Positions 41,774 through 49,902 of a DNA stretch of 64,000 nucleotides are shown one piece after another. The notes under the pieces are model-generated. The model saw nothing but the letters and a program-made list of their open reading frames with translations, was not told the origin of the DNA and did no database searches. This DNA is from Paenibacillus athensensis. Lineage in GTDB: Bacteria > Bacillota > Bacilli > Paenibacillales > NBRC-103111. Within the stretch, counting starts at the first letter, position 1. Each line of letters opens with the position of its first letter. Where the stretch lies: positions 96,422 to 160,421 of the forward strand of contig NZ_MYFO02000012.1 of the NCBI RefSeq assembly GCF_004514475.2, given 5' to 3'. Position numbers and translations under genes: made by a program.

Positions 41774-43138
41774 ATGAAACGGCTTTTGGGAATTTTTACT
41801 TTGGCGCTGCTGGCGCTGTTATTCGCATCCGCTGGAGCGGAAGCGCGCACGGTGAATGTCGAAGCGTCGCAGGATGGTACAGGCTCGTCGGCCATTGTCA
41901 CCTTGAAATGGAAGTTTACGGCCGGAGACCGGCTGTTTCGCACCTTTGACGGGGATAACTGGACGGAGCTGACCATTCCGGCAGCAACTGCGGACGGGAA
42001 CGTAACGGTCAAAGACGACAATAACGGCAGCGGTTTCGTCAAGGGCTCTAACGTCTTTTACGAAATTCGCGACGCCGGCTACGACGCAGATACCACGAAA
42101 CGCTCGACGTCGACGAAGCAGTCGCATATCAAGCGCGTCAACATGTTTATCGATTCGGGCAACCCGACCGTAGAGAACGCGCACGGCAACTACGTGAGTA
42201 ATACGAATGCCTGTGCGAGCTGTCACGTCAACCATAAGGGCAAAAGCGCCGCCAAGCAGCTCCTGAAAACCGATACAGTGCGCGCCTTGTGCGAAACCTG
42301 TCATACAGCGGCAGCGGCGGGCAGCAAATATTTGGTCGATTATGGAGCCGTACGGGATAAAAACGGCGATTTCACGCCGGCTCCGGCCGGTCCGATCACC
42401 AAGGGAACCGAAACCGAGCTGTTCGGCGCAGCCGTACCGAACGATCCGGCGCTTGCCGCCAAGGGCATCAAAAAAGCGACCTCCGGCCATCCGTACACCG
42501 GCGTGTACAAGGCGCAGGGCGACAGCTTGAACCTTGGGCTAAGCGCCGATAAAAAATCGACGGTCCTGCTGGAAACGCGCAGCATGCAGTGTACAAGCTG
42601 CCATCAAGCGCATCCGAACGACAATAACTTCCGATTGCTCAAAAGCGTCAACAGCACCTACGCCGCCGTGGCGCCGTCCACAACGCTGACCGCTACCGTC
42701 ACGCCGGTCGTTATTGAAGCTTATGCCGTCAACACGGACGGCACGAAGGAAACGGTGCGCTACAAATCGGGCGCGACACAGTTCTGCGAGCAGTGCCACA
42801 AGGCGTTTCATCCGACGACGGGCACGACGTCGACTTTTAACGGGGAAACGTTCTTTATCCATCCGTCGGAAAAAGCAATGAACCTGCACGGCGCACTGCT
42901 GACTTCGAATTTGCCGCTGCAAAACGCCAAGGATTTGGCGCCGGGCGATTCGCCGAACAACATCACGCTCGACAACGGTAAAACGAAGGACAGCTACATT
43001 ACTTGCATCACCTGTCACTACTCGCACGGAACGCCAAATGCCGGCGAGCAAAAATCGAACTTCATCCCGGGCAAAACCTCGACGATGCTCAACCGCATGG
43101 ATTACGTCGGCGTCTGTCAGGAATGTCACAAAAAATAA
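41774..43138 (+). CDS. Secreted hexaheme c-type cytochrome
   Basis: 454 residues. Signal peptide MKRLLGIFTLALLALLFASA with cleavage near AEA. A beta-rich N-terminal domain (25-130), then six heme sites: CASCH, CETCH, CTSCH, CEQCH, CITCH and CQECH. Several match the doubled CxxCH-x2-H pattern (CASCHVNHKG, CTSCHQAHP, CITCHYSHG) found in extracytoplasmic electron carriers. No anchor, so it is probably wall-associated. Part of the operon; the next gene starts within its stop (TAATG). Confidence 0.9.
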   Translation: MKRLLGIFTLALLALLFASAGAEARTVNVEASQDGTGSSAIVTLKWKFTAGDRLFRTFDGDNWTELTIPAATADGNVTVKDDNNGSGFVKGSNVFYEIRDAGYDADTTKRSTSTKQSHIKRVNMFIDSGNPTVENAHGNYVSNTNACASCHVNHKGKSAAKQLLKTDTVRALCETCHTAAAAGSKYLVDYGAVRDKNGDFTPAPAGPITKGTETELFGAAVPNDPALAAKGIKKATSGHPYTGVYKAQGDSLNLGLSADKKSTVLLETRSMQCTSCHQAHPNDNNFRLLKSVNSTYAAVAPSTTLTATVTPVVIEAYAVNTDGTKETVRYKSGATQFCEQCHKAFHPTTGTTSTFNGETFFIHPSEKAMNLHGALLTSNLPLQNAKDLAPGDSPNNITLDNGKTKDSYITCITCHYSHGTPNAGEQKSNFIPGKTSTMLNRMDYVGVCQECHKK

Positions 43139-43368
43139 TGAACAAGCAAACCATCAAGCAGTACGCGCACACCTTGTTGCTGCTTCTCGGCACCGGCCTT
43201 CTGGCCGGGGCCGCCTCTTATTTGTTCATCGAGGCGGGCAATCGCGTCACGAACGTCCTGCATATCGGGCTGTATGTCATCGGACTTTTTATTGTTTTGC
43301 CGGCCCTGACGTATGTATCAATTTCATTGTATATGTGGCTGCTGGACCGGTGGCTGTCGGACAAGTAA
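43138..43368 (+). CDS. Small membrane protein, two helices
   Basis: 76 residues from MNKQTIKQYA, overlapping the cytochrome stop by 1 nt. Two predicted membrane helices (about 10-30 and 42-65). No motif recognised. It may be an accessory subunit of the electron-transfer complex. Confidence 0.75.
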   Translation: MNKQTIKQYAHTLLLLLGTGLLAGAASYLFIEAGNRVTNVLHIGLYVIGLFIVLPALTYVSISLYMWLLDRWLSDK

Positions 43369-43430
43369 GCAGTCCGCTCCATACGGCGGCTGCATCAAGC
43401 CGGTAGGAGGTGTGGCGGCACGCGTTTCTC

Positions 43431-45767
43431 ATGAAGAGTTGGAGCGGCAGCCTTGCACAAATTGTAGTTTGCCTCATTTTGCTGATTGTGTCGATCGGCG
43501 CGGAGGACTTGCTTCCGCTTGCAGCAGCGGCGGATGCGCCGCCGGCCAGCCCTGGCGGCTTGCACGGTCAGCAGCGGGACGAGGGGTTCGAGCTGGTCTG
43601 GACAGCAAGCAGCGAAAGCGACCTGGCCGGTTATCGCGTATATCGCAGCGAGGACGGCATTAATTTTTTCTCCCTGAATTCAGCTTTGCTTACGCAAACA
43701 AGCTACATCGATACCGGACTGGAACGCGAACAGACGTATGAGTACCGGGTCAGCGCCGTTAATAGCGGCGGTTATGAATCGCTGCTTAGTTTGCCGCTTT
43801 CCACGGCAATGGCGGCTTTTGTATCCGAGCAAAATATGATGGAAAACGGTCATTTTGACAGCGGCTGGAGCGGCTGGTCGACCGGTTTTTATGAATTGTA
43901 CAACGATGCGACGCCGTGGAGCCGGGCGCAGCTCACCCTGGACAGCGACGGCTACGGCGGCGCCATTCACAATGCGGGTCACACCTATACAGGCAAGGGC
44001 CAAGCGGCCCAAATAACGGCGGCGGGAGCGGGCAAGCGCACACGCACCACGCTGTATCAGCGCAAGCTGGAGGTGACGCCAAATGGCGAGCCGGTGCAGC
44101 TCAGCTTTGCCTGGAAAAAAACGTGCAATTGTCTGGTGGACAGCTTGAGCAAGCAAGCGCTGCGGGCGGAGCTTGCCCGTCCTGACGGCACTTGGGTGCG
44201 CGTATGGGAAGACAGCACGGTTGGCAGTATGAGCGACTATGCGCTGGTTGAAAATTTGGATTTGACATCCTATGTGACACAAGCCGGCACTTACGATATC
44301 CGTTTTGTGGCCGAGCTGTGGACGGCGGATGCCGACACGACGGCAGTGAATGCCGTGAATGTGGATGAGGTTTATCTGGATTTGCCGCGCGGGCCGCAGG
44401 CACCGCGTCAGGTGCGCGTCGAGGTGCCAAATGAAGGCGCAGGCTTGCGCCTGAGCTGGACAGCCGGCAGCGGAGCTGCGCCGGATGGCTACAATGTGTA
44501 TCGCAGTACGCAGGAGACGGGACCTTTTACGAAGCTCAACGCTGCTCCTGTTACGGAAACAAGGTATACCGATACGGGATTAAATAACGGACGCACGTAT
44601 TACTACGTGATCCGGGCCGTCGGCTCTGGAGTCGAATCGGCAGGAACACGCGCCGTACGCGGCGTGCCGGCGGTTATTGATCCGCTGCGTCATCCGCACC
44701 ACTCTTATACGGAAAACACAGATGCCTGCTCCACTTGTCACGTGTCGCACAAAGGTTACGGCACGACGATTTTGAAAAAGGCGAGCCAAAGTCAGCTTTG
44801 TCTCACGTGCCATGACGGTACAGGCAGTACATATAACGTCAGCGGTCAATTTACGTCAGCGGACGTCTCGTTTCATCCGGTCGTCGGCACCGCTGCGGCT
44901 CCGACCGGCAGCATGGATTGCAGCAGCTGCCACAATCCTCATGCGGCCAACGGCGCGCGGTCGCTGGCGCCGGATGTGTCCGGCAGCCTTGCTCATGTGG
45001 CTGGAGTTGAGCCGCAATATGACGGGCAGCCGTTTACAGAGCCGATTGGCTTTGCCGTCAAATCGGCGGTGCGCACGCAAAACGAGCTGTGTCTGAGCTG
45101 CCATTCGGGCAATCCCGATAAAGCGGTAGCGACGGCGGCAACGTCAACGGCCAAGGAATTCAATCCGGCCAACGTCTCCGGTCATATTGCCTTCTCGGCC
45201 TCCAGCGGCTTTGGCGCGTATGTCAACGGCTGGACAGCGACCGGAGTTACGGCGTGCGCCGATTGTCACGGAGCGGCGTCTGCGGGCAGCGCAGCAATGG
45301 GCGTACACGGCTCGACGAACGCCCATTTGCTCAAGCTGCCGTACAGTGCGGCGACGCGGGCGGATACAGACGCGAACGCGTTGTGCTTTACCTGTCACGA
45401 CCGCAGCTCGTACGGTGGCAATCCCGGCAAGGACGCCTCGTACATGTCGGTGGGGCAAACCCGCTTCCAGCGGCGTACGGGCGAAGCGACTGTCGGCGTA
45501 CCGCAGACGGGCGAGAACCTGCACAATTATTGGAACGCTGCGCTGAACAAGGGCCATCTGGGCGTAGCGTGCGCGCAATGCCATTCGGCAGTGCCGCATG
45601 GCACGGGCCGGCTGCCGGCGATGCTCGTCGATTTGAGCGATCCGGCCCCTTATCAGACTTATAGTACCGATACGAATCTGACGATTTTTTATCCGGCCGA
45701 CGGCGACTGGACGAACAAAAACTCCTGTGCGACCCCCGGCTCGGGCTGCCATTTGAACGTACCGTAA
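43431..45767 (+). CDS. Secreted multiheme cytochrome with fibronectin III domains
   Basis: 778 residues. Start uncertain: ATG at 43431 gives a good signal peptide, but AGGAGGTG overlaps a GTG at 43410. Domains: signal; FN3 (about 45-130, GYRVYRSEDG); a beta-rich carbohydrate-binding-like module (140-330); second FN3 (335-425, GYNVYRSTQE); multiheme region (435-778) with CSTCH, CLTCH, CSSCH, CLSCH, CADCH, CFTCH and CAQCH. The C-terminus has CATPGSGCH, a CX6CH that could bind an atypical heme or form a disulfide. FN3 and binding modules suggest contact with the cell wall or an external surface. Confidence 0.88.
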   Translation: MKSWSGSLAQIVVCLILLIVSIGAEDLLPLAAAADAPPASPGGLHGQQRDEGFELVWTASSESDLAGYRVYRSEDGINFFSLNSALLTQTSYIDTGLEREQTYEYRVSAVNSGGYESLLSLPLSTAMAAFVSEQNMMENGHFDSGWSGWSTGFYELYNDATPWSRAQLTLDSDGYGGAIHNAGHTYTGKGQAAQITAAGAGKRTRTTLYQRKLEVTPNGEPVQLSFAWKKTCNCLVDSLSKQALRAELARPDGTWVRVWEDSTVGSMSDYALVENLDLTSYVTQAGTYDIRFVAELWTADADTTAVNAVNVDEVYLDLPRGPQAPRQVRVEVPNEGAGLRLSWTAGSGAAPDGYNVYRSTQETGPFTKLNAAPVTETRYTDTGLNNGRTYYYVIRAVGSGVESAGTRAVRGVPAVIDPLRHPHHSYTENTDACSTCHVSHKGYGTTILKKASQSQLCLTCHDGTGSTYNVSGQFTSADVSFHPVVGTAAAPTGSMDCSSCHNPHAANGARSLAPDVSGSLAHVAGVEPQYDGQPFTEPIGFAVKSAVRTQNELCLSCHSGNPDKAVATAATSTAKEFNPANVSGHIAFSASSGFGAYVNGWTATGVTACADCHGAASAGSAAMGVHGSTNAHLLKLPYSAATRADTDANALCFTCHDRSSYGGNPGKDASYMSVGQTRFQRRTGEATVGVPQTGENLHNYWNAALNKGHLGVACAQCHSAVPHGTGRLPAMLVDLSDPAPYQTYSTDTNLTIFYPADGDWTNKNSCATPGSGCHLNVP

Positions 45768-45845
45768 CGGATGCGGAAGCCTGTATGGGCCGCACTGAAT
45801 GAAAGGAATAGCTTGGCTTAATTTGGATGCAAGGGAGGGATTAAC

Positions 45846-47750
45846 ATGAAGCGAAAGGTCGTGCTTCCGCTGGTGCTGCTGCTTGTGGCACTAACTGCCT
45901 CCGGGCTGTTTGGCCCGGACGAACGCGTCGTGGCGGAAACAGGAATCGGCAGCACAGTGAGCGAGCCGGGTGACGCAGGAGCAGCGCCGGGCGGAGCGGA
46001 GGCGACGCCGGGAGGCGCAGCGGCGGGAGCAGACGCGGAAGCGGGCGGCCAAGCGGAAGCAGGCAGCGCGGCGAGCGAGTCGGGCGACGCAGGAGCAGCG
46101 CCGGACGGAGCGGAGGCGACGCCGGGAGGCGCAGCGGCGGGAGCAGACGCGGAAGCGGGCGGCCGAGCGGATGCAGGCAGCGCGGCGAGCGAGTCGGGCG
46201 ACGCAGGAGCAGCGCCGGGCGGAGCGGAGGCGACGCCGGGAGGCGCAGCGGCGGGAGCAGACGCGGAAGCGGGCGGCCAAGCGGAAGCAGGCAGCGCGGC
46301 GAGCGAGTCGGGCGACGCAGGAGTAGCGCCGGGCGGAGCGGAGGCGACGCCGGGAGGCGTAGCGGCGGGAGCAGACGCGGAAGCGGGCGGCCGAGCGGAA
46401 GCGGGCAGCCAAGCGGAAGCGGGCAGCGCGGTGAGCGAGTCGGGCGACGCAGGAGCAGCGCCTGGCGGAGCGGAGGTGACGCCGGAAGACGCAGCGGCCG
46501 CGGCCGGAATTATTGAGCCGCTCGACGGCGCAACCTCTTCCGCAGCCGGCAATGAGCCCGACAGTGCGGCGATTATCGCTGCATCGGGACCGGCCGGACC
46601 GCTGAAAGGACCTTATGGCGGCGTAAGCCCAATGATGAGGGTTTATGCGGCCGGGGCTGTGCCTGACGAAGCGGCGCCGCTTGAAGGCTTGAATGAGGCG
46701 GCGACGCCGGCGCCCGGAGCGTTGCAAAAGAGCGGGATTGAGGTCCGCTATCAGTGGCGTCCGTCCGCTTCAATGTTGGTCTCGCAAGTGCAGTTCTACA
46801 GCTCGGCGCCGGGCAGAGCCATTGTGCGCTTGTATCTGACCGATCCGGCGACCGGTCGACCTGGCCAAATACTGGCGCAAAGCGGGTTCGACTCGCAGGC
46901 GGAGGGCTGGCAAGGAGGCGTTTTTGGCCAAGCGGCCGCTGTGGAAGCGGGCGGGACGTATTGGATCAGCTATGCGCACGAAAAAGAAATTACGAATTAC
47001 CTGACCCTGGACCGCCGGCGCGATAAAGTATCGTTTTATTGGAACGAGCTGGCATTCGGCGAATTGGCAGAACGCGGCGACGCCCCGGCTGCTCCCGAGC
47101 TAATCGGACTGCAAGCCAACGGCGCGCAGGTGAAGCTGGAATGGAGCGCATCGGCCGACAAGGCTGGTGATAGCGCAGCAATCGGCGGAGCAAATGACAG
47201 CGTAGCGGCAGGAGCTATACACTACGAGGTATTCCGTAACGGAGTGCTGCTTGGGACTACGTCGATGCTCTATGCCATCGACGATCTCGGCCCGAGCGCG
47301 CAAGCCGCCGTGTACACGTACACGGTGCGCGCCGTAAGGGCCGGGCAGCGGTCCGCGTTCAGCAACGCGCTGACCGCTGCCCTCCCGGCTGCGGCTCCGC
47401 AGGCCGCAGCGCAGCCCCTCGGCACGCCGGCCAGCGTGCCGGAGGAAGCGGGCGCGCAAGCGCCGCAGTCGCCACAAGAGCCCGGCGACCCGGCGGCGAG
47501 CGCGCCCCCAAGCGAGGCCGCTGCCCCGCCCGCAGCGGCCCAATCCGCCGGCGCGCCAGCCGACGCGCCGGATGACGGCGGGGCCGCAGCGCCATCGGCA
47601 GCGGACCCGCCCCCCGGCGCACCGCAGAACGCGCCGGTTACGGAGGCCGCCACGCCGCAGGCGGCGGCCCCAGCCGCGGGCGCGCCGCTAATCGGGCGCG
47701 CGCCAGCGCCGCCGTTGCCGGTGCGGCAGGCGAGCCTGCATCGTCGGTAA
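45846..47750 (+). CDS. Secreted repeat-rich FN3 protein
   Basis: 634 residues behind GGGAGGG. Signal peptide (1-30), five Gly/Ala/Glu-rich repeats of 38 residues (39-220), a beta-rich region (about 295-410, with YWISYAHEKEITNYLTL), an FN3-like domain (about 415-520), and a Pro/Ala-rich tail. No heme motif or sorting signal. Within the cytochrome operon, it is likely a surface or wall-spanning component. Not recognised as a known family. Confidence 0.75.
   Translation: MKRKVVLPLVLLLVALTASGLFGPDERVVAETGIGSTVSEPGDAGAAPGGAEATPGGAAAGADAEAGGQAEAGSAASESGDAGAAPDGAEATPGGAAAGADAEAGGRADAGSAASESGDAGAAPGGAEATPGGAAAGADAEAGGQAEAGSAASESGDAGVAPGGAEATPGGVAAGADAEAGGRAEAGSQAEAGSAVSESGDAGAAPGGAEVTPEDAAAAAGIIEPLDGATSSAAGNEPDSAAIIAASGPAGPLKGPYGGVSPMMRVYAAGAVPDEAAPLEGLNEAATPAPGALQKSGIEVRYQWRPSASMLVSQVQFYSSAPGRAIVRLYLTDPATGRPGQILAQSGFDSQAEGWQGGVFGQAAAVEAGGTYWISYAHEKEITNYLTLDRRRDKVSFYWNELAFGELAERGDAPAAPELIGLQANGAQVKLEWSASADKAGDSAAIGGANDSVAAGAIHYEVFRNGVLLGTTSMLYAIDDLGPSAQAAVYTYTVRAVRAGQRSAFSNALTAALPAAAPQAAAQPLGTPASVPEEAGAQAPQSPQEPGDPAASAPPSEAAAPPAAAQSAGAPADAPDDGGAAAPSAADPPPGAPQNAPVTEAATPQAAAPAAGAPLIGRAPAPPLPVRQASLHRR
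45960..46509 (+). repeat. In-frame 114-bp tandem repeat
   Basis: Five copies of a 38-codon unit (containing SGDAGAAPGGAEATPGG and AGADAEAGGQAEAGS). The fourth copy has a 6-codon duplication and the fifth is truncated. Confidence 0.9.
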
Positions 47751-47832
47751 CGCGCCCTAAGGGCGTGCGGCGCCGACGATCTCTACACGCCGCACACGGC
47801 GGCGCTATTTTGCCAACGTTTGGAGAATAACG

Positions 47833-48351
47833 ATGAGAACATGGGTCCAATACGGCATTTTGCTAATGCTTGTGGCTTTATTTGTATACACCGGCGTGCG
47901 CTTTGTGCAGCGTACGGATACGGTTCAGGTCGGCGAAGCCGCTCCCGCCTTTCAACTGGAGACGATTGCCGGCGGAACCGTCAGTCTGGAGCAGTACAAG
48001 GGCCAGCCGGTCGTGCTGAACTTTTTTACGACCTGGTGCGGGCCGTGCGTCGAGGAGCTGCCGGAGTTGAAAAAATTTCACGCGCGCTACGGCGACCGCT
48101 ACCCGCTGCTCGTTGTGGACCGCCGGGAGCCCAAGGAGCGGGTGACGGCGTTTGCCGCTAGCAACCAGGCGCCCCTGCATTTTCTGCTTGATTACCGCGA
48201 TGACGTAAGCAAATCTTATGGTATCAAGGGCCAGCCGGAAACGATGATCGTCGATGCCCAAGGCGTCGTGCGGCGCTACATTATCGGCGGTTTGACAGCC
48301 GAAGAATTGGCCCGCGAGGTTCAAGCGAGCACAGCAGCTACTACTCCGTAA
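47833..48351 (+). CDS. Thioredoxin-like protein, CcmG/ResA type
   Basis: 172 residues. N-terminal helix anchor (7-26), then a TlpA-like thioredoxin domain with the redox motif in [14 protein letters not shown] near residue 73 and a cis-proline in [10 protein letters not shown]. CcmG/ResA proteins reduce the CxxCH cysteines of apocytochromes before heme attachment. Placement directly before the Ccm genes supports a dedicated CcmG role. Confidence 0.88.
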   Translation: MRTWVQYGILLMLVALFVYTGVRFVQRTDTVQVGEAAPAFQLETIAGGTVSLEQYKGQPVVLNFFTTWCGPCVEELPELKKFHARYGDRYPLLVVDRREPKERVTAFAASNQAPLHFLLDYRDDVSKSYGIKGQPETMIVDAQGVVRRYIIGGLTAEELAREVQASTAATTP

Positions 48352-48364
48352 GGTCGTGAAGAAC

Positions 48365-49429
48365 ATGTGGAAAAAATACGCCGGACTCGTCCCGGCTTTG
48401 CTCCTGCTGCTGCAGGCGGCACTGGCGCTGACGCCGGCAACAGCCGCTGCTGCCGATACGCAGCCGCTCAAGCTCAGTCAGCTGGAGGTGCAGGTGATGC
48501 CCGAATTTGTCGCTCCCGAGGATTGGCCGGCCGAAAAGCCTTGCCTTTTGACAGGCATTTACGGGCTGCTCGTCAACACGGGGACGGCAGCCTATGACGG
48601 CGAAATCGCCGTACCTGTGCAGGCATCCCCTGATTTGAGCATTCATCTGGTCGCCGAGCTGAGCGAATCGCAGGACCCGACGACGCAGCTCGCTTACGAG
48701 CTGAAGGACAACAAGGTTGTTTGGAAGCCAGCCAAAGCGTTGGAGCCAGGCCAAAGCTACAGCTTCGTCGTGGAGTATTACAGCAATCCGTTTACGCTCA
48801 AGGAGAAGGAGCACGCCTTTGAATTTGAGCTGCAAGCGGCCTATGACACCGATGAAGCCCAGCTGTTCGTATTCAAACCGGCCGATACAATCGGCTTTGA
48901 GCTGTCGGCGCAAGGCGAAGCTTCCTTTACGAGCGAGCTTGGACAAGAAGTGTATCCGTTCAAGCTTGGCGCGCTCCGCAGCGGTCAAGCGTCGAAGCTG
49001 TCGGTGAAATATTTGAAGGACAATATGGAAACCGTGCTGGCCAAGCATACGCGTCAGGCGCAGCAGGATCAGGAAGCGGCCGCAAGCGGCGGCCAGACCG
49101 GGCAAGCGGCCGGGACAGCCGCTGGGGCGGGAACCGCAGTCGTCGATACGGGCCCGCTCGGCACGACGGACGCAGCGGCCGGCAAGCCCGACGCTTCGAA
49201 GGACTCGTGGATTATTGGCGGCGCAATCATCATTTTCGGCTTGTTTGTCTTTTTGGGCTTGCGCAGCTATCGCGCGCCGCTGGCAGCGCGGACGACGGCT
49301 GCTCAAGAGGCCGAAGCTCAGACGCAAAGCGCCAAAAGGCGCGAGCAAATCAACGCCCTGCGCCGCAAGCTGCTGGCCGATGAGTTAAACGAGGAAGCCT
49401 ACAAAGCCGCACGAAAAAAATGGGGCTAA
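48365..49429 (+). CDS. Hypothetical membrane protein of the Ccm region
   Basis: 354 residues from MWKKYAGLV; a GTG 9 nt upstream is possible. Signal peptide (to about 31), a beta-sandwich-like exterior domain (35-220), a low-complexity Gly/Ala linker, one helix (about 283-303), and a short cytoplasmic tail NALRRKLLADELNEEAYKAARKKWG-like, reminiscent of SHOCT oligomerisation tails. Not a recognised Ccm component. Its fold resembles the protein encoded at 52882; both may help apocytochrome handling. Confidence 0.7.
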   Translation: MWKKYAGLVPALLLLLQAALALTPATAAAADTQPLKLSQLEVQVMPEFVAPEDWPAEKPCLLTGIYGLLVNTGTAAYDGEIAVPVQASPDLSIHLVAELSESQDPTTQLAYELKDNKVVWKPAKALEPGQSYSFVVEYYSNPFTLKEKEHAFEFELQAAYDTDEAQLFVFKPADTIGFELSAQGEASFTSELGQEVYPFKLGALRSGQASKLSVKYLKDNMETVLAKHTRQAQQDQEAAASGGQTGQAAGTAAGAGTAVVDTGPLGTTDAAAGKPDASKDSWIIGGAIIIFGLFVFLGLRSYRAPLAARTTAAQEAEAQTQSAKRREQINALRRKLLADELNEEAYKAARKKWG

Positions 49430-49450
49430 CCGCCGGGAGCGTGTACGTTG

Positions 49451-49891
49451 ATGAAGAAAAATAAAAAAATACTATTCGCCGTCATTCCGCTCGTTGTGGT
49501 CATTGCGCTGCTGATTGCCGCCAACACGACGAACTCTTCCTCGCAGGAAGTGACGCTGGACAAGGTGATTGCGGCTCCCGACAAATACAAGGAAAAGCTG
49601 ATCACCGTTCAGGGCGATTTGCAGGAAAGCACCGTGAATTGGGACGCAACCAGCACGCTGCTGCGTTTTCAGATCAAACAGGATGACCGGACCATCGATG
49701 TGGAGTACAAGGGCGTCAAGCCCGATACGTTCAGCGACGGGACCATTGTGATGGCCGACGGCGTCTACGACGCCGGGCGCGGAATGCTGGTCGCCGAGCG
49801 GCTGCGCACGCGTTGCCCGTCCAAATACGAGTCGCTGGACAAGGAAGCGAACAAGGAAGCTTACGAGAAGCAGCATATGAAGAAAGAGTAG
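49451..49891 (+). CDS. ccmE: Heme chaperone CcmE, CxxxY variant
   Basis: 146 residues. N-terminal helix, then an OB-fold (KLITVQGDLQ, IDVEYKGVKPDTFSDG). In most CcmE proteins heme is bound covalently through a histidine in HxxxY; here the position reads C122-PSK-Y126, the cysteine variant otherwise known from archaea and some sulfate reducers. CcmE carries heme from CcmABCD to the CcmF/CcmH lyase. Confidence 0.9.
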   Translation: MKKNKKILFAVIPLVVVIALLIAANTTNSSSQEVTLDKVIAAPDKYKEKLITVQGDLQESTVNWDATSTLLRFQIKQDDRTIDVEYKGVKPDTFSDGTIVMADGVYDAGRGMLVAERLRTRCPSKYESLDKEANKEAYEKQHMKKE

Positions 49892-49902
49892 GTTTACCCC
49901 TG

